NCBI RefSeq assembly: GCF_002262875.1
Contig: NZ_NKYE01000008.1
Span: 62,001 to 126,000, forward strand
Reading direction: 5' to 3'
Length of the DNA: 64,000 nt
Origin: Amycolatopsis antarctica
Lineage (GTDB): Bacteria > Actinomycetota > Actinomycetes > Mycobacteriales > Pseudonocardiaceae
In this document: one piece after another, positions 28,921 through 37,907 of the stretch
Position numbering within the stretch: position 1 is the first letter of the stretch
Layout of the letters: each line of letters begins with the position of its first letter
Notes under the pieces: generated by a model
Database searches by the model: none
Seen by the model: the letters and a program-made list of their open reading frames with translations, nothing else
Told to the model about the DNA's origin: nothing
Program-made: the position numbers and the translations under genes

Positions 28921-29033
28921 GATTCGCGTCCCCCGTCGAGTCGGTTCCCGGTGCCGGAAAGCCTACGGCGGTTTTCTCCCCGGCCGTACGGGTAGCCCCC
29001 GGGTGAGCACATCACCGGTGAAGGAGGTCAGCG

Positions 29034-30392
29034 ATGCGGCGACAGCGTGTGGTGATCGTGGGCGGCGGGTTCGCCGGCCACCACGCGGCGAAGGAGCTCA
29101 CCCGGCTCCTGCCCGCCGATGAGCACGAGATCGTGCTGATCAACCCGACCGACTACTTCCTCTACCTTCCGCTGCTGCCCGAGGTCGCGGTGGGCATCCT
29201 GGATCCGCGGCGGGTGTCGGTGTCGCTGCCCGCGACCCTCCCCGGTGTGCGGCTGGCGCTCGGCGAGGTGACGCAGGTCGATCCGGCGCGGAACACGGTG
29301 ACCTACACCGACCCGGAGGACGTCACCAAATCCCTGCACTACGACCGGCTGATACTCGCCGTCGGCAGTGTGAACAAACTGCTGCCCATCCCGGGCGTCG
29401 CCGAGCACGGGCACGGATTCCGCGGGGTACCGGAGGCGCTGTACCTGCGCGACCACGTCACCCGGCAGATCGAACTCGCCGCCGACACCACGGACCAGCG
29501 GGAGCGGGACGCCCGCTGCACCTTCGTCGTCGTGGGCGCCGGGTACACCGGTACCGAGATCGCCGCGCAGGGCCCCGACTTCACCGCCTCGCTCGCCCGC
29601 AGGCATCGAGAACTCGACGGGCAGTCGATTCGCTGGCAACTGCTCGACGTCGCGCCGCGGGTGCTGCCGGAACTCGATCGCAGGCTGTCCAGAACGGCCG
29701 ACCGAGTTCTGCGCGAGCGTGCGGTGGACGTGCGCATGGAAACCTCGGTGGACGAGGCGACCGCCGAGGGCGTCACCCTCACCACGGGCGAGAAGGTGCC
29801 CACCCGGACGCTGGTGTGGTGTGTCGGTGTACGACCGGACCCGCTCGTCGACGATGTCGGGCTGGAGACCGTCCGGGGCAGGTTGCTGGTCGACCCGGAC
29901 CTGCGGGTTCCCGGCCACCCCGAACTGTTCGCCTGCGGTGACGCCGCGGCGGTACCGGACCTGACCCGCGAGGGCGAGTACACCGCGATGACCGCCCAGC
30001 ACGCGGGACGCCAGGGCACCCTCGCCGGACGCAACGTCGCGGCCTCACTGGGGTATGGCCACACCCGTCTGTACAAGCACCACGACCTCGGATTCGTCGT
30101 CGACCTCGGTGCCCGTGCCGCGGCGGCGAACCCGTTGCGCATCCCGCTGTCCGGTCTGCCCGCCAAGGCGGTCACGCGGGGCTACCACCTGCTGGCGATG
30201 CCCGGAAACCGGTTGCGCACGGCCGTGGACTGGGCGCTCGACGCGGTCACCAGCAGGCAGACGGTGCAACTCGGGCTGGTCCGGTCCGGGGCCGTGCCGC
30301 TGGAGACATCCTCGCCGGAGGTCCCGCACCTGCGGGACACGGCGGACGACGGCCGCCGAGTGCGGTCGGGAACCGGGAAGGAGACGCGATGA
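29034..30392 (+). CDS. Type II NADH dehydrogenase-like flavoprotein
   Basis: 452 residues with two dinucleotide folds: VIVGGGFAG near the N-terminus for FAD and VVVGAGYTGTEIA (about 164-176) for NAD(P)H, plus FACGDAA near 303. The Tyr-rich early loop (YFLYLPLLPEVAVG) and the C-terminal amphipathic region fit NDH-2, which passes electrons from NADH to quinone at the inner face of the membrane without pumping protons. ATG at 29034 has AAGGAGG upstream. It overlaps the DUF2795 gene by ATGA. Confidence 0.88.
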   Translation: MRRQRVVIVGGGFAGHHAAKELTRLLPADEHEIVLINPTDYFLYLPLLPEVAVGILDPRRVSVSLPATLPGVRLALGEVTQVDPARNTVTYTDPEDVTKSLHYDRLILAVGSVNKLLPIPGVAEHGHGFRGVPEALYLRDHVTRQIELAADTTDQRERDARCTFVVVGAGYTGTEIAAQGPDFTASLARRHRELDGQSIRWQLLDVAPRVLPELDRRLSRTADRVLRERAVDVRMETSVDEATAEGVTLTTGEKVPTRTLVWCVGVRPDPLVDDVGLETVRGRLLVDPDLRVPGHPELFACGDAAAVPDLTREGEYTAMTAQHAGRQGTLAGRNVAASLGYGHTRLYKHHDLGFVVDLGARAAAANPLRIPLSGLPAKAVTRGYHLLAMPGNRLRTAVDWALDAVTSRQTVQLGLVRSGAVPLETSSPEVPHLRDTADDGRRVRSGTGKETR

Positions 30393-30598
30393 ACGAGCGA
30401 GGACAGGATGCCGTGGAGCATGCCCTCTCCGGAATGGAGTACCCGTGCCGTCGCGAGGCGCTGATGCGGCACGCGGCCTCCAACGGTGCCGACGACGACA
30501 CCCTGGGACACCTGGGTTCGCTGACCGGCGATCACTTCGACGATCTCGCGGCCGTGCGGGAATCGCTGCGACACAAGGATGGCAGGGCAGGCGACTAG
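30389..30598 (+). CDS. DUF2795 small protein
   Basis: 69 residues, hydrophilic and acidic/His-rich, with the DUF2795-type layout (ALSGMEYPCRREALMRHAAS, then DVAAVRE-like DLAAVRESL). Function unknown. Its ATG overlaps the stop of the NADH dehydrogenase gene, so the two are translationally coupled. Confidence 0.75.
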   Translation: MNERGQDAVEHALSGMEYPCRREALMRHAASNGADDDTLGHLGSLTGDHFDDLAAVRESLRHKDGRAGD

Positions 30599-30759
30599 GG
30601 ATTCTCGCGCAACCGGTGTGGTCGCGGTATTCGCGCCGAGGCGACGGCCGGCGGCGATGGCGGGAAGCCCGGATACGACACCGGCACGACGACGTCCCGC
30701 TGCCGTGCGGCCACGGCCTCGATCACGAATCCCGTCGCCCGAGAATCACCGCACCCGCG

Positions 30760-31533
30760 TTAGCCCGGGACGTCGTCGCCGCCCGTTCCCGCCACACCGG
30801 CGACGAAACGCTCGGCGAGGAGCCGCAACTTGACCTGCTCGCGCTGCGACTGCTCGACCAGCAGGGCGAACGCGGAATCCGCGTCGATCCGCCGCGCGGC
30901 CATGATGATGCCCTTCGCCTGGTCGATGACGGCACGGGATTCGAGTGCCGTTCTGAGCTGCCCGGCGAGCGCCCGTGCGTCCAGGTAACGCGAGGCTGTG
31001 CGGAGCCCGGCTTCGACGGCGGTCGTGTACAGCTCCAGCAGTGCCGCCTCGGCCTCGAAGAAGCCGTGCGCCTGGCGCCCGTAGAGGTTGATCGCCCCGG
31101 AGTGGACGTTGTCGATGACCAGCGGTGCCGCGAGGTAACTGCGCACTCCGGCCCGGCGAGCACTCGCGGCGAAGGCGGGCCAGCGTTCGTGTGCCTCCTC
31201 GACATCGACCCGGACGACCTTGCCGGTGGTCGCCGCCTCCAGGCAGGGCCCGTCGCCGACCCGGTACTGGTCGGCGTCGACCTCGGAAACCGTCTCGTCG
31301 GTGATGGCCGCCGTCGTGGGCTTGCCGTCCCGCAACAGCGTCACTCCCGCCATGTCCGCACCGGGCACCGCCTCCGTGGCGTGCTGGCAGACCCAGCGCA
31401 ACATCGCGGGCAGGTCGTCCGCACGGTCGAGCATCTCCGTCAGTGACTCGATCGCCCCGGTGACGTCGTCGATGTGCCGCAGCGACACCTCGGCGTCCTG
31501 GCTTCTCGCTTTCGGCATCGCGTCGGAGTCCAT
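30760..31533 (-). CDS. GAF-ANTAR transcription antitermination regulator
   Basis: 257 residues: a GAF sensor domain (about 35-175, with GDGPCLEA and YLAAPLVI) and a C-terminal ANTAR RNA-binding domain (about 190-250, with RAVIDQAKGIIMAARRIDADSAF given as AVIDQAKGIIM then DADSAFALL). ANTAR proteins bind paired stem-loops in nascent mRNA and prevent termination. Targets are unknown. The ATG at 31533 starts the conserved part; the frame continues upstream without support. Confidence 0.88.
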   Translation of the reverse strand: MDSDAMPKARSQDAEVSLRHIDDVTGAIESLTEMLDRADDLPAMLRWVCQHATEAVPGADMAGVTLLRDGKPTTAAITDETVSEVDADQYRVGDGPCLEAATTGKVVRVDVEEAHERWPAFAASARRAGVRSYLAAPLVIDNVHSGAINLYGRQAHGFFEAEAALLELYTTAVEAGLRTASRYLDARALAGQLRTALESRAVIDQAKGIIMAARRIDADSAFALLVEQSQREQVKLRLLAERFVAGVAGTGGDDVPG

Positions 31534-31976
31534 CTCCGCTGACCTCCCCGGTTGACGAACGGTCCCGCACGGCCCGGCCGTTGCCGGGGCGATCGAGTCC
31601 ATGCAACCACATCCGCGCCCGCCGGAGTGCCGGGCGACTCGGTCACGTTCCGTGCGGTGACCTGTCGCACCGGCGCCCGCACGATTGCGCGGCCGGCTCG
31701 CGGGGTAAACCGCGTACAGGTGGACGCGGGTACCCGGGTGCTCACGGACACCAGGCCCCCGATTCTCAGACCGCGAGAGCCGGGGGCCGCCCGCACGCGG
31801 AACCGCCGATCGCCGCACCATCACGACGAACGCCGCACATCGCTGCTCGGTTCGGGTCACCGGCCGGCGACAGAGCGTGCTCCATTCGAGTGGTCACGCG
31901 GGAGCACCGTCACATGGGCGCCGCCGGTGGCGTTTCCTGTTATCTGTCACTGGGGCGACAACCATTGGAGGCGATC
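31534..31976. other. 443-bp intergenic region, no conserved gene
   Basis: Between the GAF-ANTAR gene and the micro-frame at 31977. Frames are open through it on both strands because of the base composition, but none has a ribosome site plus family resemblance. Confidence 0.4.
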
Positions 31977-32006
31977 ATGGACACGTTGCGGGACCGCGAC
32001 CTTTGA
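31977..32006 (+). other. Micro-ORF of 9 codons with a strong ribosome site
   Basis: ATG at 31977 follows GGAGG by 5 bp and encodes MDTLRDRDL and a stop. A perfect 13-bp hairpin starts 11 bp after the stop. The unit looks like a short transcript of its own (small peptide or sRNA), since the next gene is on the other strand. Translation is not proven. Confidence 0.35.
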
Positions 32007-32016
32007 TCGAAAGGCA

Positions 32017-32053
32017 CCGCGGGTGCCCGCCCGTCATGGCCGGGCACCCGCGG
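32017..32053. terminator. Strong bidirectional hairpin terminator
   Basis: CCGCGGGTGCCCG and its exact complement form a 13-bp stem with an 11-base loop. It is 23 bp after the stop of the LLM gene (minus strand) and 11 bp after the micro-ORF (plus strand). Confidence 0.75.
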
Positions 32054-32075
32054 CCGCCGCCCGCACCTCGCCGGG

Positions 32076-33176
32076 TCAGCCGGCGCTCTCCCGCACCGTC
32101 TCCGTCCGCGCCGTCTCCAACCGGGCCGTGTGCGTCGGGCCGTCCGGTACCCGCGCCGGGCGCATGCCGTCCATTTCCTTGCGCAGCACCGGAATCACCT
32201 CCTCGCCGAGGAGGTCGAGCTGCTCGAGGACCGTCGTCAGCGGCAGTCCGGCGTGATCGAGCAGGAAGAGCTGCCGCTGGTAGTCGCCGAAGTGCTCGCG
32301 GAAGGTGAGCGTCTTGTCGATGACCTCCTGCGGGCTACCGACCGTCAGCGGGGTCTGCTCGGTGAACTCCTCCAGCGAGGGGCCGTGACCGTAGACCGGG
32401 GCGTTGTCGAAGTAGGGCCGGAACTCACGGACGGCGTCCTGCGAGTTCTTCCGCAGGAACACCTGACCGCCGAGGCCGACCGTCGCCTGATCTGCCGTGC
32501 CGTGCCCGTAGTGCTCGAACCGGGCCCGGTAGAGCTCGACGAGCCGGATGAAGTGTTCCTTGGGCCAGAAGATGTGGTTCGCGAAGAAGCCGTCGCCGTA
32601 GTACGCGGCCTGCTCGGCGATCTCCGGGCTGCGGATCGAGCCGTGCCAGACGAACGGGGGCAGCCCATCGAGAGGCCGGGGCGTCGAGGTGAACGAGCGC
32701 AGCGGGGTGCGGAAGCGCCCGTCCCAGTCCACGGACTCCTCCCGCCAGAGGCGGTGCAGCAGGGCGTAGTTCTCCAGCGCCAGCGGGATGCCGTCGCGGA
32801 TGTCCTTGCCGAACCACGGGTAGACCGGGGCCGTGTTGCCGCGGCCCATCATCAGGTCGACGCGGCCACCGGCGAGATGCTGCAGCATCGCGAAGTCCTC
32901 GGCGATCTTCACCGGGTCGTTGGTGGTGATCAGCGTCGTCGACGTGGACAGAATGATCCGCCGGGTGCGGGCGGCTACGTACCCGAGCATCGTCGTGGGC
33001 GAGGACGGCACGAACGGCGGGTTGTGGTGCTCTCCGGTGGCGAAGACGTCCAGCCCGACCTCCTCGGCCTTCTGCGCGATCGTGACCATCGACGTGATCC
33101 GCTCCGCCTCGGACGGGGTGTGGCCCGTCGTCGGGTCGGTGGTCACGTCGCCGACCGTGAAGACTCCGAACTGCAT
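32076..33176 (-). CDS. LLM-class flavin-dependent oxidoreductase
   Basis: 366 residues of the bacterial luciferase-like TIM-barrel family: FATGEHHNPPFV, AGGRVDLMMGRG, and ENYALLHRLW. Members use FMNH2 or F420 for monooxygenation or hydride transfer. The substrate is unknown. ATG at 33176 has GAGAGGGG upstream. A perfect 18-bp palindrome covers its promoter region. Confidence 0.87.
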   Translation of the reverse strand: MQFGVFTVGDVTTDPTTGHTPSEAERITSMVTIAQKAEEVGLDVFATGEHHNPPFVPSSPTTMLGYVAARTRRIILSTSTTLITTNDPVKIAEDFAMLQHLAGGRVDLMMGRGNTAPVYPWFGKDIRDGIPLALENYALLHRLWREESVDWDGRFRTPLRSFTSTPRPLDGLPPFVWHGSIRSPEIAEQAAYYGDGFFANHIFWPKEHFIRLVELYRARFEHYGHGTADQATVGLGGQVFLRKNSQDAVREFRPYFDNAPVYGHGPSLEEFTEQTPLTVGSPQEVIDKTLTFREHFGDYQRQLFLLDHAGLPLTTVLEQLDLLGEEVIPVLRKEMDGMRPARVPDGPTHTARLETARTETVRESAG

Positions 33177-33199
33177 GACAGGTCCCCTCTCCGCATTGG

Positions 33200-33217
33200 T
33201 AGTTGAGTGCTCAACTA
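33200..33217. promoter_or_regulatory. Perfect 18-bp operator candidate, TAGTTGAG-TG-CTCAACTA
   Basis: 8-2-8 palindrome 24 bp upstream of the LLM gene start, in a locally AT-rich promoter region. The symmetry fits a MarR- or TetR-type repressor, whose gene is not adjacent. Confidence 0.65.
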
Positions 33218-33342
33218 TACCTTCCGGTCAACCGTTCGCCCATCCGCGGTATTCCCCGCCGTCTCCGGCCGCATCCGGCGGGAGTCATAGGATCGCCGGG
33301 CCCGGCGCGCACGTGGCGGGCTCCGTGTCGAGAGGACCTCGC

Positions 33343-34107
33343 GTGACTGTGCCCGGGCCCGCCCGTGACCCGTGGATCCGGCGGTTCCATCCCGCGCCGG
33401 ACGCTCCGGCCCGACTCGTCTGCCTTCCGCACGCCGGTGGCGCGGCCGGCTACTTCTTCCGCCTGTCCCGGTCACTGCCGCCCGCCGCCGAGGTGCTCGC
33501 CGTGCAGTACCCGGGCCGCCAGGACCGTTCCGCGGAACCGCCGCTGGGCGACATCGTCCGCACCGCCGAGGCGGCGCTGCCCAGCGTGCGCGCGGCGGCG
33601 GACCGGCCGCTCGCGCTCTTCGGGCACAGCATGGGCGCCCTGGTGGCCTTCGAACTCGCCCGGGGACTGGAGCGTGCCGGGGCCCGGGTCGACGCGCTGT
33701 TCGTCTCCGGCATGCGGGCACCGACCTCGCCGTTCGGCGGGAGCCTGCACACCGCCGATGACGAGACCCTGCTCGAGGACGTCCGCGCCCTCGCCGGGAC
33801 CGACCAGCGGATCCTCGAGTACGACGAGCTGCTGAAGCTGGCACTGCCGTCGATCCGCGGCGACTACCGGGCCGTCGAGACCTACCGCTACCGACCCGGC
33901 CCGCCGCTGCGCTGTCCCATCGTGTCGATGATCGGTGACACGGACCCGAGAGTGCTGGCCGAGACCGCGGCGGGCTGGGCAGGTGAGACCAGCGCGGCGT
34001 ACCGGCTGGAGACCTTCGGCGGCGGGCACTTCTACCTCGACAACCACTGGAACGCGATCGTCACGCTGCTCGGAGAGCAGCTCCGCGAGTCCGCGCGCCA
34101 CACCTGA
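33343..34107 (+). CDS. Type II thioesterase (orphan)
   Basis: 254 residues with the alpha/beta hydrolase features of TEII enzymes: LPHAGGAAGYFFRL, the nucleophile FGHSMGALVAFE, and GGHFYL near the end for the catalytic His. TEIIs clear misloaded acyl groups from PKS/NRPS carrier domains; no such genes are in the window, so it may serve a distant cluster. GTG at 33343 with GAGAGGA upstream; the frame is open further but that part runs antisense through the LLM gene. Confidence 0.88.
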   Translation: MTVPGPARDPWIRRFHPAPDAPARLVCLPHAGGAAGYFFRLSRSLPPAAEVLAVQYPGRQDRSAEPPLGDIVRTAEAALPSVRAAADRPLALFGHSMGALVAFELARGLERAGARVDALFVSGMRAPTSPFGGSLHTADDETLLEDVRALAGTDQRILEYDELLKLALPSIRGDYRAVETYRYRPGPPLRCPIVSMIGDTDPRVLAETAAGWAGETSAAYRLETFGGGHFYLDNHWNAIVTLLGEQLRESARHT

Positions 34108-34269
34108 GACGCCGCCGTCGATATCACGGTGAGTTACCCTTATCGCCGCCCGTAACCGATCCTCGCTGGTGGCGGATCCGCGAGAATCGCCCACCGACCT
34201 GCTCGACGTTTACTTCCCGTGTGCATCGGGCAGCTACAAGAGAGACGACGAACAGCCTCGGGAGTTGCC

Positions 34270-34449
34270 ATGAACACCAGATTCGACACCACCGCCGCCG
34301 CCACCGCCCGCCCGAACTGGAGTGCCGAGGGCGCCACGGTGATCAAGCGCGGCCTGCGCCGCCTCGCACAGGCCGGTCTGATGAGCACCGCGGAGCGCGA
34401 CCGGCTGCTGGCCAGGATCACCGCCCTGCCGATCCGCCCGGCGCGCTGA
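34270..34449 (+). CDS. Small basic protein, unknown function
   Basis: 59 residues from the ATG at 34270, preceded by GGGAG. The sequence has two likely helices (EGATVIKRGLRRLAQAG and TAERDRLLARITAL) and is Arg-rich. Recognised by codon use and ribosome site only. Confidence 0.5.
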   Translation: MNTRFDTTAAATARPNWSAEGATVIKRGLRRLAQAGLMSTAERDRLLARITALPIRPAR

Positions 34450-34573
34450 CCCCTGCCGGGTACCGGCGGCAAGTTCCCGCCGGGCGGGGGCCCGTAGTGC
34501 GGCGGCCACCCCGGGCGGTTCACTTTTGCCTCACCTGCGGGACGGCAGAATCGGACATCCCGGAAGGAGACCG

Positions 34574-35299
34574 ATGCCGCCCGCCCCGCCCTCGCCACGA
34601 TCACACCCGGATGTCCCCTCGCTCGCACCCGCCGACGCCGCACGGCCGTCCACGCTGCCCCTGCTGGGCCTGGCCGCGGTCGTGCTCGGCGCACTGCTCG
34701 TCGCCGCGCTGCAGGTGCTCCCGCCGACCGACACCATCAGCCCGATCCGCCGCACCATCAGCGAGTACGCCCTGACGACCAGCAAGTGGGTGTTCGACGC
34801 GGGCGTCCTGCTGGTCGCCCTCGGCTCGGCGGTCGTCTTCCTCGGCCTGGTCCGCCGGGGCCCGCTCCTCCCCCGCTCTGCGGCCTGTCTGTTCGGCGGA
34901 CTGTGGACGCTGAGCCTGCTGGTCATCGTCGTCTTCCCCAAGCACAACTGGTCGGTCGGACCGAGTATCGGCGGCAACATCCACCGGGTCGCCAGCATCG
35001 TCGCGTTCGTCTGCCTGCCGCTGGCCGTCGTGGCCGCCGCGCGCACCGTTCTCGCGCACACGGCGGTCCGCAGGCGGATCGCGCAGGCGCTCGGCGTGAC
35101 GGCCCTGCTGTGGTTCGTCCCGATCGTCATCGGCATCGTCCGGATGATGGGTGGCGGCGAGGCCTGGTGGCGGTTCGTGCCTCTCGGCCTGGTCGAGCGG
35201 CTGATGGCGGTGAACGCCCTTCTCGCGGTCGGTTTCCTGGTAATCGCGGCCGTCCTGCCGCGCCGGCTGGACATGAGGCAGGTCACAGCCCAAGCTTGA
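34574..35299 (+). CDS. DUF998 membrane protein
   Basis: 241 residues with a Pro-rich N-terminus and six hydrophobic segments. The early motif DTISPIRRTISEYAL and FPKHNWSVG are typical of DUF998 proteins, whose function is unknown. The ATG at 34574 follows AAGGAG by 4 bp, which decides the start. Confidence 0.8.
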   Translation: MPPAPPSPRSHPDVPSLAPADAARPSTLPLLGLAAVVLGALLVAALQVLPPTDTISPIRRTISEYALTTSKWVFDAGVLLVALGSAVVFLGLVRRGPLLPRSAACLFGGLWTLSLLVIVVFPKHNWSVGPSIGGNIHRVASIVAFVCLPLAVVAAARTVLAHTAVRRRIAQALGVTALLWFVPIVIGIVRMMGGGEAWWRFVPLGLVERLMAVNALLAVGFLVIAAVLPRRLDMRQVTAQA

Positions 35300-35316
35300 C
35301 GGCTAGCGGTACGTTT

Positions 35317-35332
35317 CTAAGCGCTTGCTTAG
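35317..35332. promoter_or_regulatory. TetR-type operator, CTAAGC-N4-GCTTAG
   Basis: Perfect 6-4-6 palindrome, 29 bp upstream of the SDR gene. The core TAAGCGCT-GCTTA recurs at 42212-42227 in front of a TetR gene 7 kb away, with one centre base different. Confidence 0.75.
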
Positions 35333-35360
35333 CCGTCAGGCCGACCCCAGGAGGAAATCC

Positions 35361-36122
35361 GTGTCCGAGTCCCACTCCCGCGTCGCGATCGTCACCGGAG
35401 CTGCCCGCGGTATCGGTGCCGCGATCGCGAAGCGGCTCTCGTCCGACGGATTCGCCGTGGGCCTGCTCGATCTCGACGAATCCGCCTGTGCCGCGGGTGC
35501 CGAGGCGATCACCGCCGCCGGTGGCAGGGCCGTCGGCGTGGGGCTGGACGTCAGCGACGCCGCCGGCGTGGAGGCTGCCGTCGACCGGGTCGCCGCGGAA
35601 CTCGGCGCGCCCACCGTGCTGGTCAACAACGCGGGCATCACCCGGGACAACATGCTCTTCAAGATGACCGAGCAGGACTGGGACTCCGTGCTCGGCGTGC
35701 ACCTGCGCGGGTCGTTCCTGATGAGCCGGGCGGCCCAGAAGCACATGATCGACCAGAAGTGGGGCCGGATCGTGAACCTGTCCAGCACCTCGGCGCTGGG
35801 CAACCGTGGTCAGGCGAACTATTCCGCCGCGAAGGCGGGGATGCAGGGCTTCACCAAGACCCTCGCCATCGAGCTGGGCAAGTTCGGCGTGACGGTGAAC
35901 GCCATCGCGCCGGGCTTCATCGTCACCGACATGACCGCGGCGACCGCGGAGCGCGTCGGCATGGGCTTCGAGGACTTCCAGAAGGCCGCGGCCGAGCAGA
36001 TCCCGGTCCGCCGGGTCGGCAGGCCGGAGGACATCGCGAACCTGGCGTCGTTCCTCGTCTCGGAGGACTCGTCGTTCATCTCAGGGCAGGTCGTGTACGT
36101 GGCGGGCGGGCCCACCGACTGA
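35361..36122 (+). CDS. SDR oxidoreductase, FabG-like
   Basis: 253 residues of the classical SDR family: TGAARGIG (cofactor), NNAGIT, the catalytic Ser in LSSTSALG and YSAAKAG (Tyr and Lys). FabG-like enzymes reduce 3-oxoacyl thioesters or oxidise the 3-hydroxy form; here, at the head of an acyl-CoA operon, the catabolic direction is likely. GTG at 35361 with AGGAGG 6 bp upstream. First gene of the operon running to 40233, behind a TetR operator. Confidence 0.9.
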   Translation: MSESHSRVAIVTGAARGIGAAIAKRLSSDGFAVGLLDLDESACAAGAEAITAAGGRAVGVGLDVSDAAGVEAAVDRVAAELGAPTVLVNNAGITRDNMLFKMTEQDWDSVLGVHLRGSFLMSRAAQKHMIDQKWGRIVNLSSTSALGNRGQANYSAAKAGMQGFTKTLAIELGKFGVTVNAIAPGFIVTDMTAATAERVGMGFEDFQKAAAEQIPVRRVGRPEDIANLASFLVSEDSSFISGQVVYVAGGPTD

Positions 36123-36160
36123 CCCGCCCCACCGGGCACGCACACACGAGGGAGCAACCA

Positions 36161-36613
36161 ATGAGGGTCTTCTCCGGACTGGACGAACTCGAGTCCGCTG
36201 TCGGCGAGCACCTTGGCCACAGCGACTGGCACACCGTGACACAGGACCAGGTGGACACCTTCGCCGACGCGACCGGTGACCACCAGTGGATCCACGTGGA
36301 CGCCGAACGCGCGGCGGCCGGGCCGTTCGGCGGGACGATCGCCCACGGATACCTGACCCTGTCGCTGATCCCGATGCTGGCGGCGGGGATCTATCGGGTC
36401 GACGGCGTCACCATGGGCATCAACTACGGCCTCAACAAGGTCCGCTTCCCCAGTCCGGTGCCCGTCGGGGCGCGCATCCGCGGCGGTGCCGAGCTGCTGG
36501 AGGTCAGCGACGCCGGGAAGACGACCCAGTCCATCGTCCGCTGGACCATCGAGATCGAGGGTGCGGACAAGCCGGCCTGCGTCGCCGAGATGGTCGCGCG
36601 CTTCACCGCCTGA
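36161..36613 (+). CDS. MaoC-type (R)-specific enoyl-CoA hydratase
   Basis: 150 residues with a hot-dog fold signature: TFADATGDHQWIHVDAE (catalytic Asp and His), GPFGGTIAHGYLTLSL and a C-terminal beta-sheet. It hydrates enoyl-CoA esters, in step with the preceding SDR and following acyl-CoA dehydrogenases. ATG at 36161 has GGGAG upstream. Confidence 0.9.
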   Translation: MRVFSGLDELESAVGEHLGHSDWHTVTQDQVDTFADATGDHQWIHVDAERAAAGPFGGTIAHGYLTLSLIPMLAAGIYRVDGVTMGINYGLNKVRFPSPVPVGARIRGGAELLEVSDAGKTTQSIVRWTIEIEGADKPACVAEMVARFTA

Positions 36614-36677
36614 GCCCGGAAGCCGCCCGGCTTCCCACCGCCCGCGGCAGCAGGCCGCACGACCACCGGAGAACCGT

Positions 36678-37907
36678 ATGGACTTCGCGTTCGACAGCCG
36701 TACCGAGGAACTGCGCGAGCGACTCACCGCGTTCATGGACTCGCACGTCTACCCGGCCGAACGGGTGTTCCACGACCAGCTCGCCGAGCGCGAGGACCCA
36801 TGGGCCGGCGTGCCGGTCGTCGAGGAACTCAAGGCGGAGGCGCGGAAGCGGGGACTGTGGAACTTCTTCCTGCCCGGCGAGCACGGGGCGGGGCTGACGA
36901 ACCTGCAGTACGCGCCGCTCGCCGAGATCACCGGCCGCAGTCCGCACCTCGCGCCGACCGCGATCAACTGCGCGGCACCGGACACCGGGAACATGGAAGT
37001 GCTCTCGATGTTCGGCAGCGAGGCGCAGCGCGAACGCTGGCTCACGCCGCTGCTCAGCGGCGAGATCCGCTCCGCCTTCGCGATGACCGAACCCGATGTC
37101 GCTTCCTCGGACGCGTCCAACATCGGCACCCGGATCACCCGGGACGGGGATTCCTACGTCGTCAGCGGCCGCAAGTTCTACATCTCCGGGGCGATGAGCC
37201 CGGACTGCAAGATCCTGATCGTGATGGGCAAGACCGATCCGGACGGCGAACCGCGGCGGCAGCAGAGCATGATCCTGGTTCCCCGCGACACCCCCGGTGT
37301 CACGATCGTGCGGGGAATGCACGTGTTCGGCTACCCGGACGACGACCACGGCGGGCATGCCGAGATCGTTTTCGACGACGTCCGTGTGCCCGCCTCGAAC
37401 CTGATCGCCGAAGAGGGCTCCGGTTTCGCCATCGCGCAGGCCAGGCTCGGCCCGGGACGCATCCACCACTGCATGCGCCTCATCGGGATGGCGGAGCGGG
37501 CGATCGAGTTGATGTGCGCCCGCGCCGTGGCCCGCACCACCTTCGGCAAGCCGATCGCACAGCAGGGCATCGTGCAGGACTGGATCGCCGAGTCCCGCGT
37601 CAAGGTCGAACAGCTCCGCCTGCTGGTGCTCAAGACCGCGTGGCTGATGGACACCAAGGGAAACCAGGGCGCGCACACCGAGATCCAGTCCATCAAGATC
37701 GCCACCCCGCTGGCCGTGGAGTGGATCCTGGACAAGGCGATCCAGACGCACGGTGCGGGTGGCGTCGGCCAGGACTATCCGCTGGCCTCGCTGTGGGCGC
37801 ACGCCAGGACCCTGCGGCTCGCCGACGGCCCGGACGAGGTGCACAAACGGTCGCTCGCCCGGCGCGAGCTGAAGGCCTACCTGCCGAGGGAAGGTGGCCG
37901 GCGATGA
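36678..37907 (+). CDS. Acyl-CoA dehydrogenase, ACAD10/11-like
   Basis: 409 residues with the three-domain ACAD fold: FAMTEPDVASSDASN (FAD and substrate site), KFYISGAMSPD, an FGKPIAQQGIVQDW helix and QTHGAGGVGQDYPLA. The FAD-dependent enzyme desaturates the alpha-beta bond of an acyl-CoA; the motif style matches the ACAD10/11 group. It ends in ATGA with the next gene. Confidence 0.9.
   Translation: MDFAFDSRTEELRERLTAFMDSHVYPAERVFHDQLAEREDPWAGVPVVEELKAEARKRGLWNFFLPGEHGAGLTNLQYAPLAEITGRSPHLAPTAINCAAPDTGNMEVLSMFGSEAQRERWLTPLLSGEIRSAFAMTEPDVASSDASNIGTRITRDGDSYVVSGRKFYISGAMSPDCKILIVMGKTDPDGEPRRQQSMILVPRDTPGVTIVRGMHVFGYPDDDHGGHAEIVFDDVRVPASNLIAEEGSGFAIAQARLGPGRIHHCMRLIGMAERAIELMCARAVARTTFGKPIAQQGIVQDWIAESRVKVEQLRLLVLKTAWLMDTKGNQGAHTEIQSIKIATPLAVEWILDKAIQTHGAGGVGQDYPLASLWAHARTLRLADGPDEVHKRSLARRELKAYLPREGGRR

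Noticed and set aside
30599..30759. Terminator formed by GATTCTCG and CGAGAATC after the DUF2795 gene
   Set aside because: The arms are more than 130 bp apart; no compact hairpin is formed.
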